NCBI RefSeq assembly: GCF_963667685.1 | Contig: NZ_OY763930.1 | Span: 1,222,501-1,286,500 of the forward strand | DNA from: Maridesulfovibrio sp. | GTDB lineage: Bacteria > Desulfobacterota > Desulfovibrionia > Desulfovibrionales > Desulfovibrionaceae | DNA length: 64,000 nt | Direction: 5' to 3' | Shown here: positions 43,228 through 51,983 of the stretch, one piece after another | Layout: each line of letters opens with the position of its first letter | How positions within the stretch are numbered: the first letter of the stretch is position 1 | The notes under the pieces: model-generated | The model's database searches: none | What the model was told of the DNA's origin: nothing | Seen by the model: only the letters and a program-made list of their open reading frames with translations | Made by a program: the position numbers and the translations under genes

Positions 43228-44385
43228 ATGCCTAAGCAGAAAGACTATGACATAGGGATAATAGGGGATCTAGCCCTTGTTGATTTCAACACTGCCAAGT
43301 CACTGGCGGAGTTGGGAGTCAAGGTTGTAGTCTTCAGGAAAAAGTCCGCATCTGCGCAGGAAATCGTGGACGATTTCTATCAGGAAAAACACCTGGGATT
43401 CGAGATATACAACTACAGCAGTCCCATGGACTTTTTCAAAAAAGCATGCGCATGCCATGCGTTGTTCAGCTTTACCGGGGCGGTGCTCGGTCCTTTAAAG
43501 ACTATCTATCCACTCAGTCTGCTGCCCGCATTTCCCCCGGTTGTGAACATTGCCACCGGATCGGATATGCTCGAATTCGTGGCCCAAAAAAGCATCAGGG
43601 CCTTTTTATTCCGGCTGCATCTGCGTCTTTCGGCCATGAACTGGATCGTTGATTATCCCCACAGCCTTAAAAACGCGGCGAGATTTAAAATCCCCCGTGT
43701 TTACCTGATGCCGTTCCCTGCTTTCAGGCTTCCGGAAGAGAGGTTTGATCTCCCGGAGCAGGACGGGACAATCAATTTCTTCCACCCCTCCCATCTGGAC
43801 TGGCAGGGCACAGACAACAGGCATGAACGTTATTCTTCAAAAGGTAACGACAGGTTCATCAGGGCTTTTATCCGCGCTGTTAAAAACGGCCTGAACGCCA
43901 AGTGCACCCTCCTTTACAGGGGTGCGGATAAAGATCTGGCAAAAAAAATGATTCAGGAATCCGGAGTGAAAGACAGCTTTATCCTTAAAGATGCCCTTTC
44001 ACGGGATGAACTTTTTGAAGAATTCGCACACTGCCACGTTGTCGTAGACCAGTTCGACGTAGGCGGATTGGGCGGTATCGCCATTGAAGCCATGGCCGCA
44101 GGGCGTCCGGTTATGATGTATGTGAATGAAAACTGCTCCAGACTTCAATATGGGGGGGACACTCCTCCGGTCATCAACTGCTGGAGCGAAGACGAAATAT
44201 ATAACTGTTTAATTGATTGCGCTGATGCATCATTTATAAAGGAAAAATCAGAACAGTCTTACTCTTGGGTGCACAGGCAGCACCGTACCGAAGTGGTATA
44301 TGATAAAATTTTATTTTACATTTACTTATTGACAGGAAAAAAATTTAAAGACTACGGATGGAAAAAAAACGCCTACAAGAACTGA
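43228..44385 (+). CDS. Glycosyltransferase, GT-B fold
   Basis: This 385-residue protein shows no strong motif in the N-terminal half. The C-terminal donor domain is visible in CTLLYRGADKDLAKKMI, ALSRDELFEEFAHCHVVVDQF and GGLGGIAIEAMAAGRPVMMYV, the last resembling the EX7E end of GT4 enzymes. It belongs to the same operon as the acyltransferase, four bases away. Function is a sugar transfer in glycan assembly; donor and acceptor unknown. Confidence 0.75.
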   Translation: MPKQKDYDIGIIGDLALVDFNTAKSLAELGVKVVVFRKKSASAQEIVDDFYQEKHLGFEIYNYSSPMDFFKKACACHALFSFTGAVLGPLKTIYPLSLLPAFPPVVNIATGSDMLEFVAQKSIRAFLFRLHLRLSAMNWIVDYPHSLKNAARFKIPRVYLMPFPAFRLPEERFDLPEQDGTINFFHPSHLDWQGTDNRHERYSSKGNDRFIRAFIRAVKNGLNAKCTLLYRGADKDLAKKMIQESGVKDSFILKDALSRDELFEEFAHCHVVVDQFDVGGLGGIAIEAMAAGRPVMMYVNENCSRLQYGGDTPPVINCWSEDEIYNCLIDCADASFIKEKSEQSYSWVHRQHRTEVVYDKILFYIYLLTGKKFKDYGWKKNAYKN

Positions 44386-44489
44386 TCAAGCAATATTTCC
44401 ACTATGCATTTTAAAGTTTTTTACTACACTGGGATGAATTTAACTTTGCATAAGCATTACAGACCACAAGCAATAGATTGGTAAAATTA

Positions 44490-45104
44490 ATGGAACAAAA
44501 TTTTTTTCAGCATGAAAGTGCGGATGTAGACCCATCTGCCAGCATCGGAGAAAAGACTTATATCTGGCAGAATGTGCAGGTCAGGGCGACAGCCAAGGTC
44601 GGCTCCGAATGCATCATCGGCAAGGGCGCATTTATTGATTTCGGTGCCGTTGTCGGCAACAGGGTCAAAGTCCAGAACTATGCCAATATTTTCCGTGGAG
44701 TAACTCTTGAGAACGGAGTCTTTATCGGGCCTTCAGTCTGCTTTACCAATGATCTGTTTCCCCGAGCAGTCACCCCGGACGGCAGGCTTCAGGACTATCT
44801 GGACTGGAAATGCTATGAAACCCTGGTCAAAGAGGGTGCGGGAATCGGTGCCGGATCTATAATCGTTTGCAATACAACAATCGGTAAATGGGCCATTATC
44901 GGCTCAGGAAGCGTAGTCACCCGTGATATTCCGGACTACGCACTTGCATTCGGCAACCCCGCGCGGGTCAGGGGATTTGTCTGTCCATGCGGAACCAAAT
45001 TACCGGAGCGGAACAATCTCGCAGAAGAAGAGAATGTTACCTGCCCGGAATGTAATAAAGAAATAACTCTTCCGGCCTGCCCGGAACTAATTAAAAAGGA
45101 TTAA
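44490..45104 (+). CDS. WbpD-like UDP-amino-uronic-acid N-acetyltransferase with zinc ribbon
   Basis: This protein has about 204 residues. A left-handed beta-helix acetyltransferase domain contains GKGAFIDFGAVVGNRVKVQN, FIGPSVCFTNDLFPRA and GAGSIIVCNTTIGKWAIIGSGSVV, the WbpD/WlbB pattern. The C-terminal tail has four cysteines, CPCG and CPEC, that look like a zinc ribbon seen in a subset of these enzymes. WbpD acetylates the C3 amine of UDP-GlcNAc3NA. The oxidoreductase gene downstream (4 bases) fits WbpB, and the WbpE candidate is at 25.2 kb. The ATG at 44490 is preferred over a TTG at 44478. Confidence 0.85.
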   Translation: MEQNFFQHESADVDPSASIGEKTYIWQNVQVRATAKVGSECIIGKGAFIDFGAVVGNRVKVQNYANIFRGVTLENGVFIGPSVCFTNDLFPRAVTPDGRLQDYLDWKCYETLVKEGAGIGAGSIIVCNTTIGKWAIIGSGSVVTRDIPDYALAFGNPARVRGFVCPCGTKLPERNNLAEEENVTCPECNKEITLPACPELIKKD

Positions 45105-45108
45105 CAAA

Positions 45109-46101
45109 ATGAAAACAGCAGTTATCGGAACAGGCATGATGGGCCAGCATCATGTCCGCTTATATTCCGACATTAAAGATTCTGAACTTGTAGGCGTATG
45201 CGACCAGAATGCTGAACAGACCGAACGCCTCTGCGGACTTTACGGCGGAAATCCGTACACCGACTACCGTGAAATGCTCGATAAGGAAAAGCCGGATGCC
45301 GTAACTATCGCTCTGCCCACCTACCTGCACCGTCAGGCCACCATGGACTGCCTCGATGCCGGAATTGATGTTCTGGTTGAGAAACCCATCGCCAAAACAG
45401 TTGAAGAAGCGCAGGAAATGATCGCTGAAGCCAAACGCCTGAACAGGGTCTTGCAGGTCGGGCATATCGAAAGATTCAACCCCGCAGTTACCCAGCTCAA
45501 AGAACGGCTTGAAGCAGGCGAACTCGGAAAAATTTTCACCATCCACTCCCGCCGCCAGTCCCCTTATCCGGGACGTATTACCGACGTAGGTGTGGCCAGC
45601 GACCTCGCCACCCACGAACTGGACATGATGCGCAACATCGCCCAGTCCGAAGTTACCAGCATGACTGCTGATGTTTCCAAAGTAATGAACACCGACAACG
45701 AAGATATCGTTCTCGGCCTGCTCCGCTTTGAAAACAGCATCCTCGGTATCCTTGATGTCAACTGGGTAACTCCCACTAAAGTTCGTGAAGTAAGCGTTAC
45801 CGGTGAGAACGGTATGTTCACTGTTGACTACTTGAACCAGAATCTCACTTTTCATGCCAACTACGCCGCAGAACAGAGCGAAAGAACCGAATGGTTCAAA
45901 ACCAAATTCGGTGTTACCGAAGGTGATTTCACCCGCTTCAGAGTTGAGAAAAAAGAACCTCTGCGTGTTGAAATCGAATCCTTCATGCAGTGCTGCCGCG
46001 ACAAATCCACTCCGCTCGTTACCGGCGAAGACGGAATGGAAGCTCTTGCTCTGGCATTGAAGATAGTCGAATGCGGCAACCACAACAAATGTAAAAGGTA
46101 A
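45109..46101 (+). CDS. Gfo/Idh/MocA oxidoreductase, WbpB/WlbA-like
   Basis: This 330-residue NAD(P)-dependent oxidoreductase has the Rossmann motif VIGTGMMGQHHVRLY at the start, the conserved EKPI (in VLVEKPIAKT) and the GHIERFNPAV segment of the nucleotide-sugar-active group. WbpB/WlbA oxidise C3 of UDP-GlcNAc-uronate for the following transamination. Homologues acting on UDP-GlcNAc (3-dehydrogenases) also match. Its neighbours, WbpD-like gene upstream and epimerase downstream, favour a 2,3-diamido-sugar path. A UDP-GlcNAc 6-dehydrogenase (WbpA) is not in the window. Confidence 0.84.
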   Translation: MKTAVIGTGMMGQHHVRLYSDIKDSELVGVCDQNAEQTERLCGLYGGNPYTDYREMLDKEKPDAVTIALPTYLHRQATMDCLDAGIDVLVEKPIAKTVEEAQEMIAEAKRLNRVLQVGHIERFNPAVTQLKERLEAGELGKIFTIHSRRQSPYPGRITDVGVASDLATHELDMMRNIAQSEVTSMTADVSKVMNTDNEDIVLGLLRFENSILGILDVNWVTPTKVREVSVTGENGMFTVDYLNQNLTFHANYAAEQSERTEWFKTKFGVTEGDFTRFRVEKKEPLRVEIESFMQCCRDKSTPLVTGEDGMEALALALKIVECGNHNKCKR

Positions 46102-46106
46102 TACAA

Positions 46107-47072
46107 ATGCGTCCTGAAATTAAAGGAAGCACTATTCTGGTCACAGGTGGCGCCGGTTTTATCGGCAGCCATCTGGTTGACCGGTTGCTTGATATGCAGG
46201 CCAAAGAAGTCGTCATTATCGACAACCTCTTCCTCGGCTCCGAGGAAAATCTTGAAGATGCTTTGAGAAGGGGAGCCAAGCTTTACCGCGACGATGCGGA
46301 ATTCGCTACCTCCCTTGAATATATTTTCGAGCGCCACGACATCGATATTGTTTTCAACTGCGCTACCAAGGCCCTTAACTACTCTTTCATGAACCCCTCC
46401 AATTCGTTTGAAACGAACACCCGGGTGGCCATGAACCTTCTGGAACTCCAGAGAAAGAAAGCCTTCAAGACCTTATGCCATTTTTCAACTTCCGAGGTTT
46501 ACGGCACAGCTGTTTACGAGCCAATGGACGAAAACCATCCACGTAATCCGACAACCCTTTATGCAGCGGGTAAGGCCGCAGCAGACCTCGCTGTGGAAAC
46601 CTACGTGCGCATGTACGATCTGGACGCTTTTATCGTGCGCCCGTTCAATAACTACGGTCCCCGCCAGAACTACAAAGGCGAGCTGGCCGGAGTTATCCCC
46701 ATCACTGTTTTCAGAGTACTGAACGACATCCCTCTTGAAATTCACGGTACAGGCGAACAGAGCCGCGATTTCATCTACGTGACCGACACTGTGGACGCGA
46801 TCATGAACGTCTACGGTAAGCTTCCCAAAGGCGAATCAATCAACATTTCCACTGACAACCAGATCAGCATCAGGGAAGTGATTGAAACTATCGCCCGGGA
46901 AATGAAATATGAAGGTGAAATTCTTTCCAAACCGTCCCGCTGTTCTGATGTCCTCTGCCATAATGCAAGTAATAAGAAGCTTAAAAGTATGATTGAATAC
47001 AATCTGACTTCTTTTGCAGAAGGACTCAAGAAATCCATCGACTGGTACGTCGATAATATCAAGCGCAGATAA
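46107..47072 (+). CDS. NAD-dependent nucleotide-sugar epimerase/dehydratase (extended SDR)
   Basis: This 321-residue extended SDR has ILVTGGAGFIGSHLVDRLL at the N terminus, STSEVYG and the YAAGK (YxxxK) active-site pair, then RPFNNYGPRQNYKGELAGVIP. It resembles UDP-glucose 4-epimerase and dTDP-glucose dehydratase relatives of surface-glycan loci. It is the last gene of the locus and is followed at once by a strong terminator. Substrate unassigned. Confidence 0.84.
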   Translation: MRPEIKGSTILVTGGAGFIGSHLVDRLLDMQAKEVVIIDNLFLGSEENLEDALRRGAKLYRDDAEFATSLEYIFERHDIDIVFNCATKALNYSFMNPSNSFETNTRVAMNLLELQRKKAFKTLCHFSTSEVYGTAVYEPMDENHPRNPTTLYAAGKAAADLAVETYVRMYDLDAFIVRPFNNYGPRQNYKGELAGVIPITVFRVLNDIPLEIHGTGEQSRDFIYVTDTVDAIMNVYGKLPKGESINISTDNQISIREVIETIAREMKYEGEILSKPSRCSDVLCHNASNKKLKSMIEYNLTSFAEGLKKSIDWYVDNIKRR

Positions 47073-47112
47073 AAAAAGGCGTACACCAGTGTTACCAGTG
47101 TACGCCTTTTTT
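47071..47112. terminator. Strong bidirectional terminator ending the glycan locus
   Basis: A seven-A run, then GGCGTACAC (47078–47086) pairing with GTGTACGCC (47098–47106) around an 11-base loop, then six T. The A run before and the T run after make it work for both strands: for the epimerase gene and for the small lipoprotein gene facing it. Confidence 0.92.
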
Positions 47113-47123
47113 AATTTATAATT

Positions 47124-47363
47124 TTACTTATCCAGAGATTCTTTTGCTTCATCGAGAGATTCTTTGGCTTCATCTATGGCGTCTTTGGCCTTATCTTTGG
47201 CCTGATCGCTCATATCATCCATTTTTTCTTTAGCCTGTTCCACAGCCTGATCAAACTTCTTTCCAAGCTTTTCTCCCGGTCCTTTTTCATCTTCACACCC
47301 GGAAACAACTGCCATCATGACGACAAGGCAAAGCACATAAACAATTCTTTTCATCCAAATCAT
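47124..47363 (-). CDS. Small coiled-coil lipoprotein
   Basis: This is a lipoprotein of about 79 residues with a signal ending VVSGC (Cys23). The mature part is almost entirely charged helix. It shows repeats of about 11 residues (DQAVEQAKEKMDDMSDQAK, DKAKDAIDEAKESLDEAKES) like those of LEA-type or apolipophorin-like proteins. I take the ATG at 47363, with GGAGG five bases upstream; a second ATG at 47354 would be 14 bases away. It stands alone facing the glycan terminator. The function is unknown; an envelope stress or spacer role is only a guess. Confidence 0.75.
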   Translation of the reverse strand: MIWMKRIVYVLCLVVMMAVVSGCEDEKGPGEKLGKKFDQAVEQAKEKMDDMSDQAKDKAKDAIDEAKESLDEAKESLDK

Positions 47364-47433
47364 ACCTACCTCCAAAATAATTACCAAATTAGAATCTAAA
47401 ACGGCAAAGCCCTAATAAAAATTATAGGGATTC

Positions 47434-47459
47434 TTAAACCCACTCACAAAAAGGTTTAA
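47434..47459 (-). repeat. Hairpin resembling repeat copy C
   Basis: TTAAACC at 47434–47440 pairs with GGTTTAA at 47453–47459. Read on the minus strand it runs TTAAACC...GGTTTAAGAATCCC, close to the core of copy C at 18925–18960. A second imperfect hairpin, CCCTA/TAGGG at 47410–47429, follows on that strand. Together they may terminate the DUF748 gene. Confidence 0.5.
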
Positions 47460-47509
47460 GCAGCCGGATGCAAAGTTTTATCATTAAATCGCGTTCGAGC
47501 CATCAAAAA

Positions 47510-50500
47510 TTATTGCAAACCTATCTCAACGCGTGGGCCGCTTCCTTTTCCGGTAGCGGATACGCCTTTCAGAAAAACCCGCCCTGCGTCAATACCGGAT
47601 TGTTCTACCAGGATAGAGCGCACTTTTTCGGCCCTGCGCCGGGCAATATCTGCCAACTGGGTATCTGTAATAATGATGTGTTCCCGCAAGGCCTTTTCCA
47701 TTACCGGCACCGGCTGTGCCACCACAACACCGAGGAAGTTGGTCGGCCTTTCAAAAGTCGCATCCTTGTAAGCCTCTTCCAGATATTCAGGATACTCTTC
47801 CTCACTAATAACCACATCGTATACAGAAGCAGGTGCATTCTCGTCACCCTCAAGCTTAAGAAACTTAGGCATTGCAACCTGTCTGTGAAACTCAGCATCC
47901 TTCATGGCCGGAATGTCTTCCGGCGCACTGAATCCGCTGATTTCAAGTTTTAATCCCGGACGGTCAATCATCGCTTTAGCCACGGATTCAACCTTGGCCT
48001 GCTCCCCTTTCATAAAACCTGTTTTGCCCGGTTGAAAAGCCATGACGTCCAGATCTTCGCCACCGCCCACAAGAGCACCGATGAGGGCGAATGGTGAGGT
48101 AACAGCCTTGACCAGCAGGTTTACAATTGCCCTGCCTATGACCCGGCCAAGCCTGAACTGTGGATCGGAAAGATCACCCTCTACCGGGATATCCAGCCGG
48201 ATGTTCCCGCTGCTGTCCTTAAGTAAAGCCAACCCAAGGCCGATGGGTATATTTGGCGCGTCAGGGTTATCAACCTTATCACCAACATCAAACTGATAGA
48301 TATCAAAGACATTTTCCACGGCAAGAAATTTTCTACGCAGCTTAACTCCTACGTCAGAACTTAACATCCCTGTGCTGACCGGATAGGCAATGAACTTTTC
48401 AGTATAAGGCGAAAGCTGGGTCATATCCAGATTTGACAGCGAGAGCTTTAGATCGGTGTCCGCACCTTCTTCTGTAGGCTGTAAATAACCTTCAGCCACC
48501 AACGGAGACTGTTTATCAAGAGTAGCGTTGAATGAAAGATCCGTACGTTGCCCACGAGGGAGTTCCAACCCGCGCACAGCGGAACGCATATTAGTAATAT
48601 CCAGCTCAAAAGCTGGTGACACAACGTAATCCCTGAAACGGACAGTGCCGTTAGTCATAAAAATTTTATCTATAAAGATGTTATTCTCTTTCTTTTCCTC
48701 TTCAGTAGGAGAACTCAATTCGGCTACCACGGGGGCTGGGAGTGTGCCGTTCTGCTGCGCGACTGCGGCCTTTTGGGCGGCCTCCTCAGCCAAGTCCTCA
48801 ACAACCTCTTCATTTACCGGCTCGGCTCGTTCACCGGTCAGCATGCGGCCAATATTAAAAGTTCCGTCTTTTTCACGTTCAAGATTCGCCTTCGGATTCA
48901 GTACCGCAATAGATGCAACCTTGACCTTGAACGGGGCAGAACGAAAATCTATGCCCCTTACAGCCAGATCATCCAGATGAAAAAACTGCTTATTGTCTTG
49001 GTTGTCTCGGAGGAGCAGATCTTTTAACTGCAACTTGCCGGTGTATCCGGCCGACGGCTCTTCAGCAGCGGAGAAATTCCACTCTCCATTCACATCAATG
49101 TGTCCACGGGCAATGTTCAGCTGCATTTGAGGAGGCAGATAGCCATTGAAATCACGCAAACGAAGTTTACGAACATGCACCGTCCCCTTTCCCTGGAGCG
49201 ATTCTGGCCCGGCCTGCCCATTGACATTTATATGGCCACGGTCATTTACGACCGCTGAAAAATTAAGCGTAAATGGTTTTTTTTCTGGAAAAGTAAGTCC
49301 ATCCAAACCGAATTTGATATCGCTTATGCTGGTTACCGTCTTCTCTGTTACCGCTAGGTCAGTGAATTCAAAACCGGAATCAGCAATACGAAACCTGTTC
49401 AGAGAGACCTTCCACGGCTCACCTTCGGATTCTAGAGACTCCGCAGATTCTTCAGGCTGTGCGGACTCTTCCATAGGAATGCCTGCTTTTTCGGATTCAG
49501 TCTTTTGCTGATGGGCCTCAATCTGTTTAAGCAGGTCAATACCCTTCTTATCCCGCATAAGCTTGATCAGCAGCTTATTGAGATCTATGGAATCGATAAC
49601 CACGGACTTTTCAGTAACGTCCACGGTTCCGTTGCTCACCGCGAATCCGTCCAGACCGATCAGGGTATTGCCGCCGCCTTTGGGCTGCAACTTAAGTCCG
49701 CCAATATTAACCCTCAGATTGTCCATGCGCACTGTTCCGTTGTTCGCCGCGAACTGAAAATCACTGCCCAGTCCGACCTTACCTCCCGCAACATCAAGAG
49801 GAAGAGGCTCATCCAGATAGGCATGATAATCGGGAAGATTGAGATCATCCACAGAGGCTGAACCGTTTACGACGAGGGGTACTACCGTCATTGCCCCCTG
49901 CCCGCTGAAAATTTCCGTGGAATTGGAACCTACACGGAAATCCCATGTCCCGGCTTCATTCTCTGCGGTGGTAACATTCCCGGCATGAACCATAATCGGT
50001 CCGATTTTCTTGGAGAAGCCTTTACCAAAAGCATTGTCGCTAAAATCAACCAGACCGCCGTTGATCCTGAAATCTTTGATCAAAGCCGCTAAATCCGGTC
50101 CGGTCTCTTTTTCCTTTTCCTTGGATTTCTCCCCGGCTTCGATGGACGGAGAAAGATAGTCCAGAAGGTCCGGTTGACCGTCCGGTTTAATACCGATCTT
50201 GAGATATGGATCATCCAGACTGATTGAAGAAATCCTGATCTCACGCTGTAGAATTCTTATCTCGTCCACATCAACGTCTAGAGCATTAAACTTCAACAGG
50301 GACGCACCTTTTCTAGCCGCAAGATCAAAATTCGAAATACTGGCTTTACCGCTGATGCAGACCTTTGGAATCAGTGCTTCCCCGCGTTCAAAAGAGAGCA
50401 CCAGATCAGTGCTTAGGCTGCCGCTTTTAAGTTCCGTTGTTTTATATATCGGCAGGTAAGGCCAGTACTCAGCCAACTGGGCATTTTTTATTGAAAAATC

Positions 50501-51211
50501 GAACTGGGTCTTCAAGCTCTGGTTAAAGGGCAAAGTATGTCCAGTAAGGACAAACGGAGTACCGTTGATAACCATTTCAAGACTGGGCTGGACCTGTCTG
50601 GTATTGTCACGCAGGAGTGATGATGTGAAAGGAACGAACAAATCAATGTCGGAAACCACGTGGTGCACTTCACGGACTTTATCATAAACCTTTATAGTTC
50701 CGTTGCTGACAACGAGATTGCGAAGAATAAAGGGAAACAGCCCCTTGTCATCTTCCGTGGTTGCTTCCTGACCGTCTTCTTCTACATTTCCTTCCGGTAT
50801 AAGGTCGGAAAAGCTGCACCCGCCCCTGAAAATAGAAAAATCAACCTGAGGGTCGACAAGCTTGATTTCATCAAGAATCAGGGAAAGACGAAAGATTGAA
50901 AAAGAATCAAGATTGAAATCAAACTGCTTGAATGCAAGCAGATTGCCTTCACCCTCTTTTTTACCGATTTCAAGCCCGTAAACAGAGAGATTGAGGGTAA
51001 AAGGATTGAATTCAACTTTTTCAAGCTGTACCGGCCTGTTCAACAATGTTGGAAGCTGGGCTAGAGCGACCTTCTTAATTGTAAAAGGAATCAGCAGAAA
51101 ACCGGCAAGAATATAGGATATGAGCACTGCGACACTGATCACACCGATCTTGCCCTGGCGGTTTAAGCCTTTCCACTGCTCGAGTATTTTTTTGAACATA
51201 AAATTCTTCAT
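47510..51211 (-). CDS. Large DUF748/AsmA-like envelope protein
   Basis: This protein of about 1233 residues has one N-terminal transmembrane helix (ISVAVLISYILAGFLLIPFTI). A very long beta-strand-rich body follows, with repeated AsmA/TamB-like blocks: PVQLEKVEFNPFTLNLSVYG at the start and LRLDIPVEGDLSDPQFRLGR near the C-terminal third. The end (RRRAEKVRSILVEQSGIDAGRVFLKG) resembles an OmpA-like tail, as is usual in DUF748 proteins. AsmA-like proteins bridge the inner and outer membranes and are thought to move phospholipid. Residues about 375–395 and 580–615 are low-complexity Glu/Lys linkers. Starts at 51211 and 51199 are both possible; the longer frame opens with TTG at 51295. Confidence 0.82.
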   Translation of the reverse strand: MKNFMFKKILEQWKGLNRQGKIGVISVAVLISYILAGFLLIPFTIKKVALAQLPTLLNRPVQLEKVEFNPFTLNLSVYGLEIGKKEGEGNLLAFKQFDFNLDSFSIFRLSLILDEIKLVDPQVDFSIFRGGCSFSDLIPEGNVEEDGQEATTEDDKGLFPFILRNLVVSNGTIKVYDKVREVHHVVSDIDLFVPFTSSLLRDNTRQVQPSLEMVINGTPFVLTGHTLPFNQSLKTQFDFSIKNAQLAEYWPYLPIYKTTELKSGSLSTDLVLSFERGEALIPKVCISGKASISNFDLAARKGASLLKFNALDVDVDEIRILQREIRISSISLDDPYLKIGIKPDGQPDLLDYLSPSIEAGEKSKEKEKETGPDLAALIKDFRINGGLVDFSDNAFGKGFSKKIGPIMVHAGNVTTAENEAGTWDFRVGSNSTEIFSGQGAMTVVPLVVNGSASVDDLNLPDYHAYLDEPLPLDVAGGKVGLGSDFQFAANNGTVRMDNLRVNIGGLKLQPKGGGNTLIGLDGFAVSNGTVDVTEKSVVIDSIDLNKLLIKLMRDKKGIDLLKQIEAHQQKTESEKAGIPMEESAQPEESAESLESEGEPWKVSLNRFRIADSGFEFTDLAVTEKTVTSISDIKFGLDGLTFPEKKPFTLNFSAVVNDRGHINVNGQAGPESLQGKGTVHVRKLRLRDFNGYLPPQMQLNIARGHIDVNGEWNFSAAEEPSAGYTGKLQLKDLLLRDNQDNKQFFHLDDLAVRGIDFRSAPFKVKVASIAVLNPKANLEREKDGTFNIGRMLTGERAEPVNEEVVEDLAEEAAQKAAVAQQNGTLPAPVVAELSSPTEEEKKENNIFIDKIFMTNGTVRFRDYVVSPAFELDITNMRSAVRGLELPRGQRTDLSFNATLDKQSPLVAEGYLQPTEEGADTDLKLSLSNLDMTQLSPYTEKFIAYPVSTGMLSSDVGVKLRRKFLAVENVFDIYQFDVGDKVDNPDAPNIPIGLGLALLKDSSGNIRLDIPVEGDLSDPQFRLGRVIGRAIVNLLVKAVTSPFALIGALVGGGEDLDVMAFQPGKTGFMKGEQAKVESVAKAMIDRPGLKLEISGFSAPEDIPAMKDAEFHRQVAMPKFLKLEGDENAPASVYDVVISEEEYPEYLEEAYKDATFERPTNFLGVVVAQPVPVMEKALREHIIITDTQLADIARRRAEKVRSILVEQSGIDAGRVFLKGVSATGKGSGPRVEIGLQ

Positions 51212-51361
51212 ACCTCCGCTTATACTTCGGATTGCCTGATAATACATTATTTTCTGCTGAAAATACAGCTCCGCATCAATTACATACCCCACCAATCATA
51301 GTGTTGAACAATTGTTTGACGACTGGTAGGTTATCTCAGGAAAAGGGAGGGGAATTTTCTA

Positions 51362-51970
51362 ATGAAAGCGGAAACATCTACAACTGATCAGAACTTTTTT
51401 ACTTATCCATGCTTTCAGGCCTGGATGGGGATTCTGGTATGTCTGTTCCTGCTTACTGTTCTTCCCCCTGCGGCGCAGGCCAGTTCGCTAAAATTGAAAA
51501 ACATGGTCCTCGACAATCAGGCTGGATCAATCATGGCCCGCTTCGGAATTGAGCTGAGTGCGGATGCACAGGTAGAAGAAGCATTACAAAACGGGATCAA
51601 GCTGAAATTAATCTGCAAGGCGTCACTCTTCGAGCATAAAAGCATCTGGCTGGATTCTGAAGTTGCGGGAAAAATATACTCAAACAAACTCTACTTCGAC
51701 TCTTTGTCTAAACAATTTGTGCTGGAAAAACAGGGTAGTGATAAAATTTTAAAAAATAAAAACCTGACCATCCTCCTTCGCGAGGAATGGAAGAACATTA
51801 TTCTTGATCTCGGGCCGTGGTCCACTCTACGACGAGGAGAACGCTACAACCTGCGCCTGAAAGTCCAACTGGACCGTACAGAAATTCCAGTCTGGCTTAA
51901 GAATACGCTCTTTTTCTGGTCATGGGACATAATTCCAGCTGCCACTTACCAACTTGATTTCACCTATTGA
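51362..51970 (+). CDS. DUF4390 domain protein
   Basis: This 202-residue protein has an N-terminal membrane or signal helix (about residues 20–40, LVCLFLLTVLPPAAQA). The periplasmic beta-rich domain carries segments such as RFGIELSADAQVEEALQNGI and FVLEKQGSDKILKNKN. This is the DUF4390 pattern, found just upstream of NtrY-like kinase genes in proteobacteria. Its 3' end overlaps the frame of the kinase gene region and the two are almost certainly co-transcribed. GGAAAAGGGAGGGG precedes the ATG as ribosome site. The function is unknown; a sensory or envelope partner for the kinase is inferred from synteny only. Confidence 0.78.
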   Translation: MKAETSTTDQNFFTYPCFQAWMGILVCLFLLTVLPPAAQASSLKLKNMVLDNQAGSIMARFGIELSADAQVEEALQNGIKLKLICKASLFEHKSIWLDSEVAGKIYSNKLYFDSLSKQFVLEKQGSDKILKNKNLTILLREEWKNIILDLGPWSTLRRGERYNLRLKVQLDRTEIPVWLKNTLFFWSWDIIPAATYQLDFTY

Positions 51971-51983
51971 GTTCAATACACAC

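Noticed and set aside
45160-46083. 307-codon open frame opposite the WbpB-like gene
   Set aside because: Same situation: a complete shadow of a well-supported oxidoreductase gene, with Phe/Gly-rich nonsense composition.
47468-47953. 161-codon plus-strand frame at the end of the DUF748 gene
   Set aside because: Antisense to the OmpA-like tail of the DUF748 protein, with His- and Cys-rich composition typical of a shadow frame.
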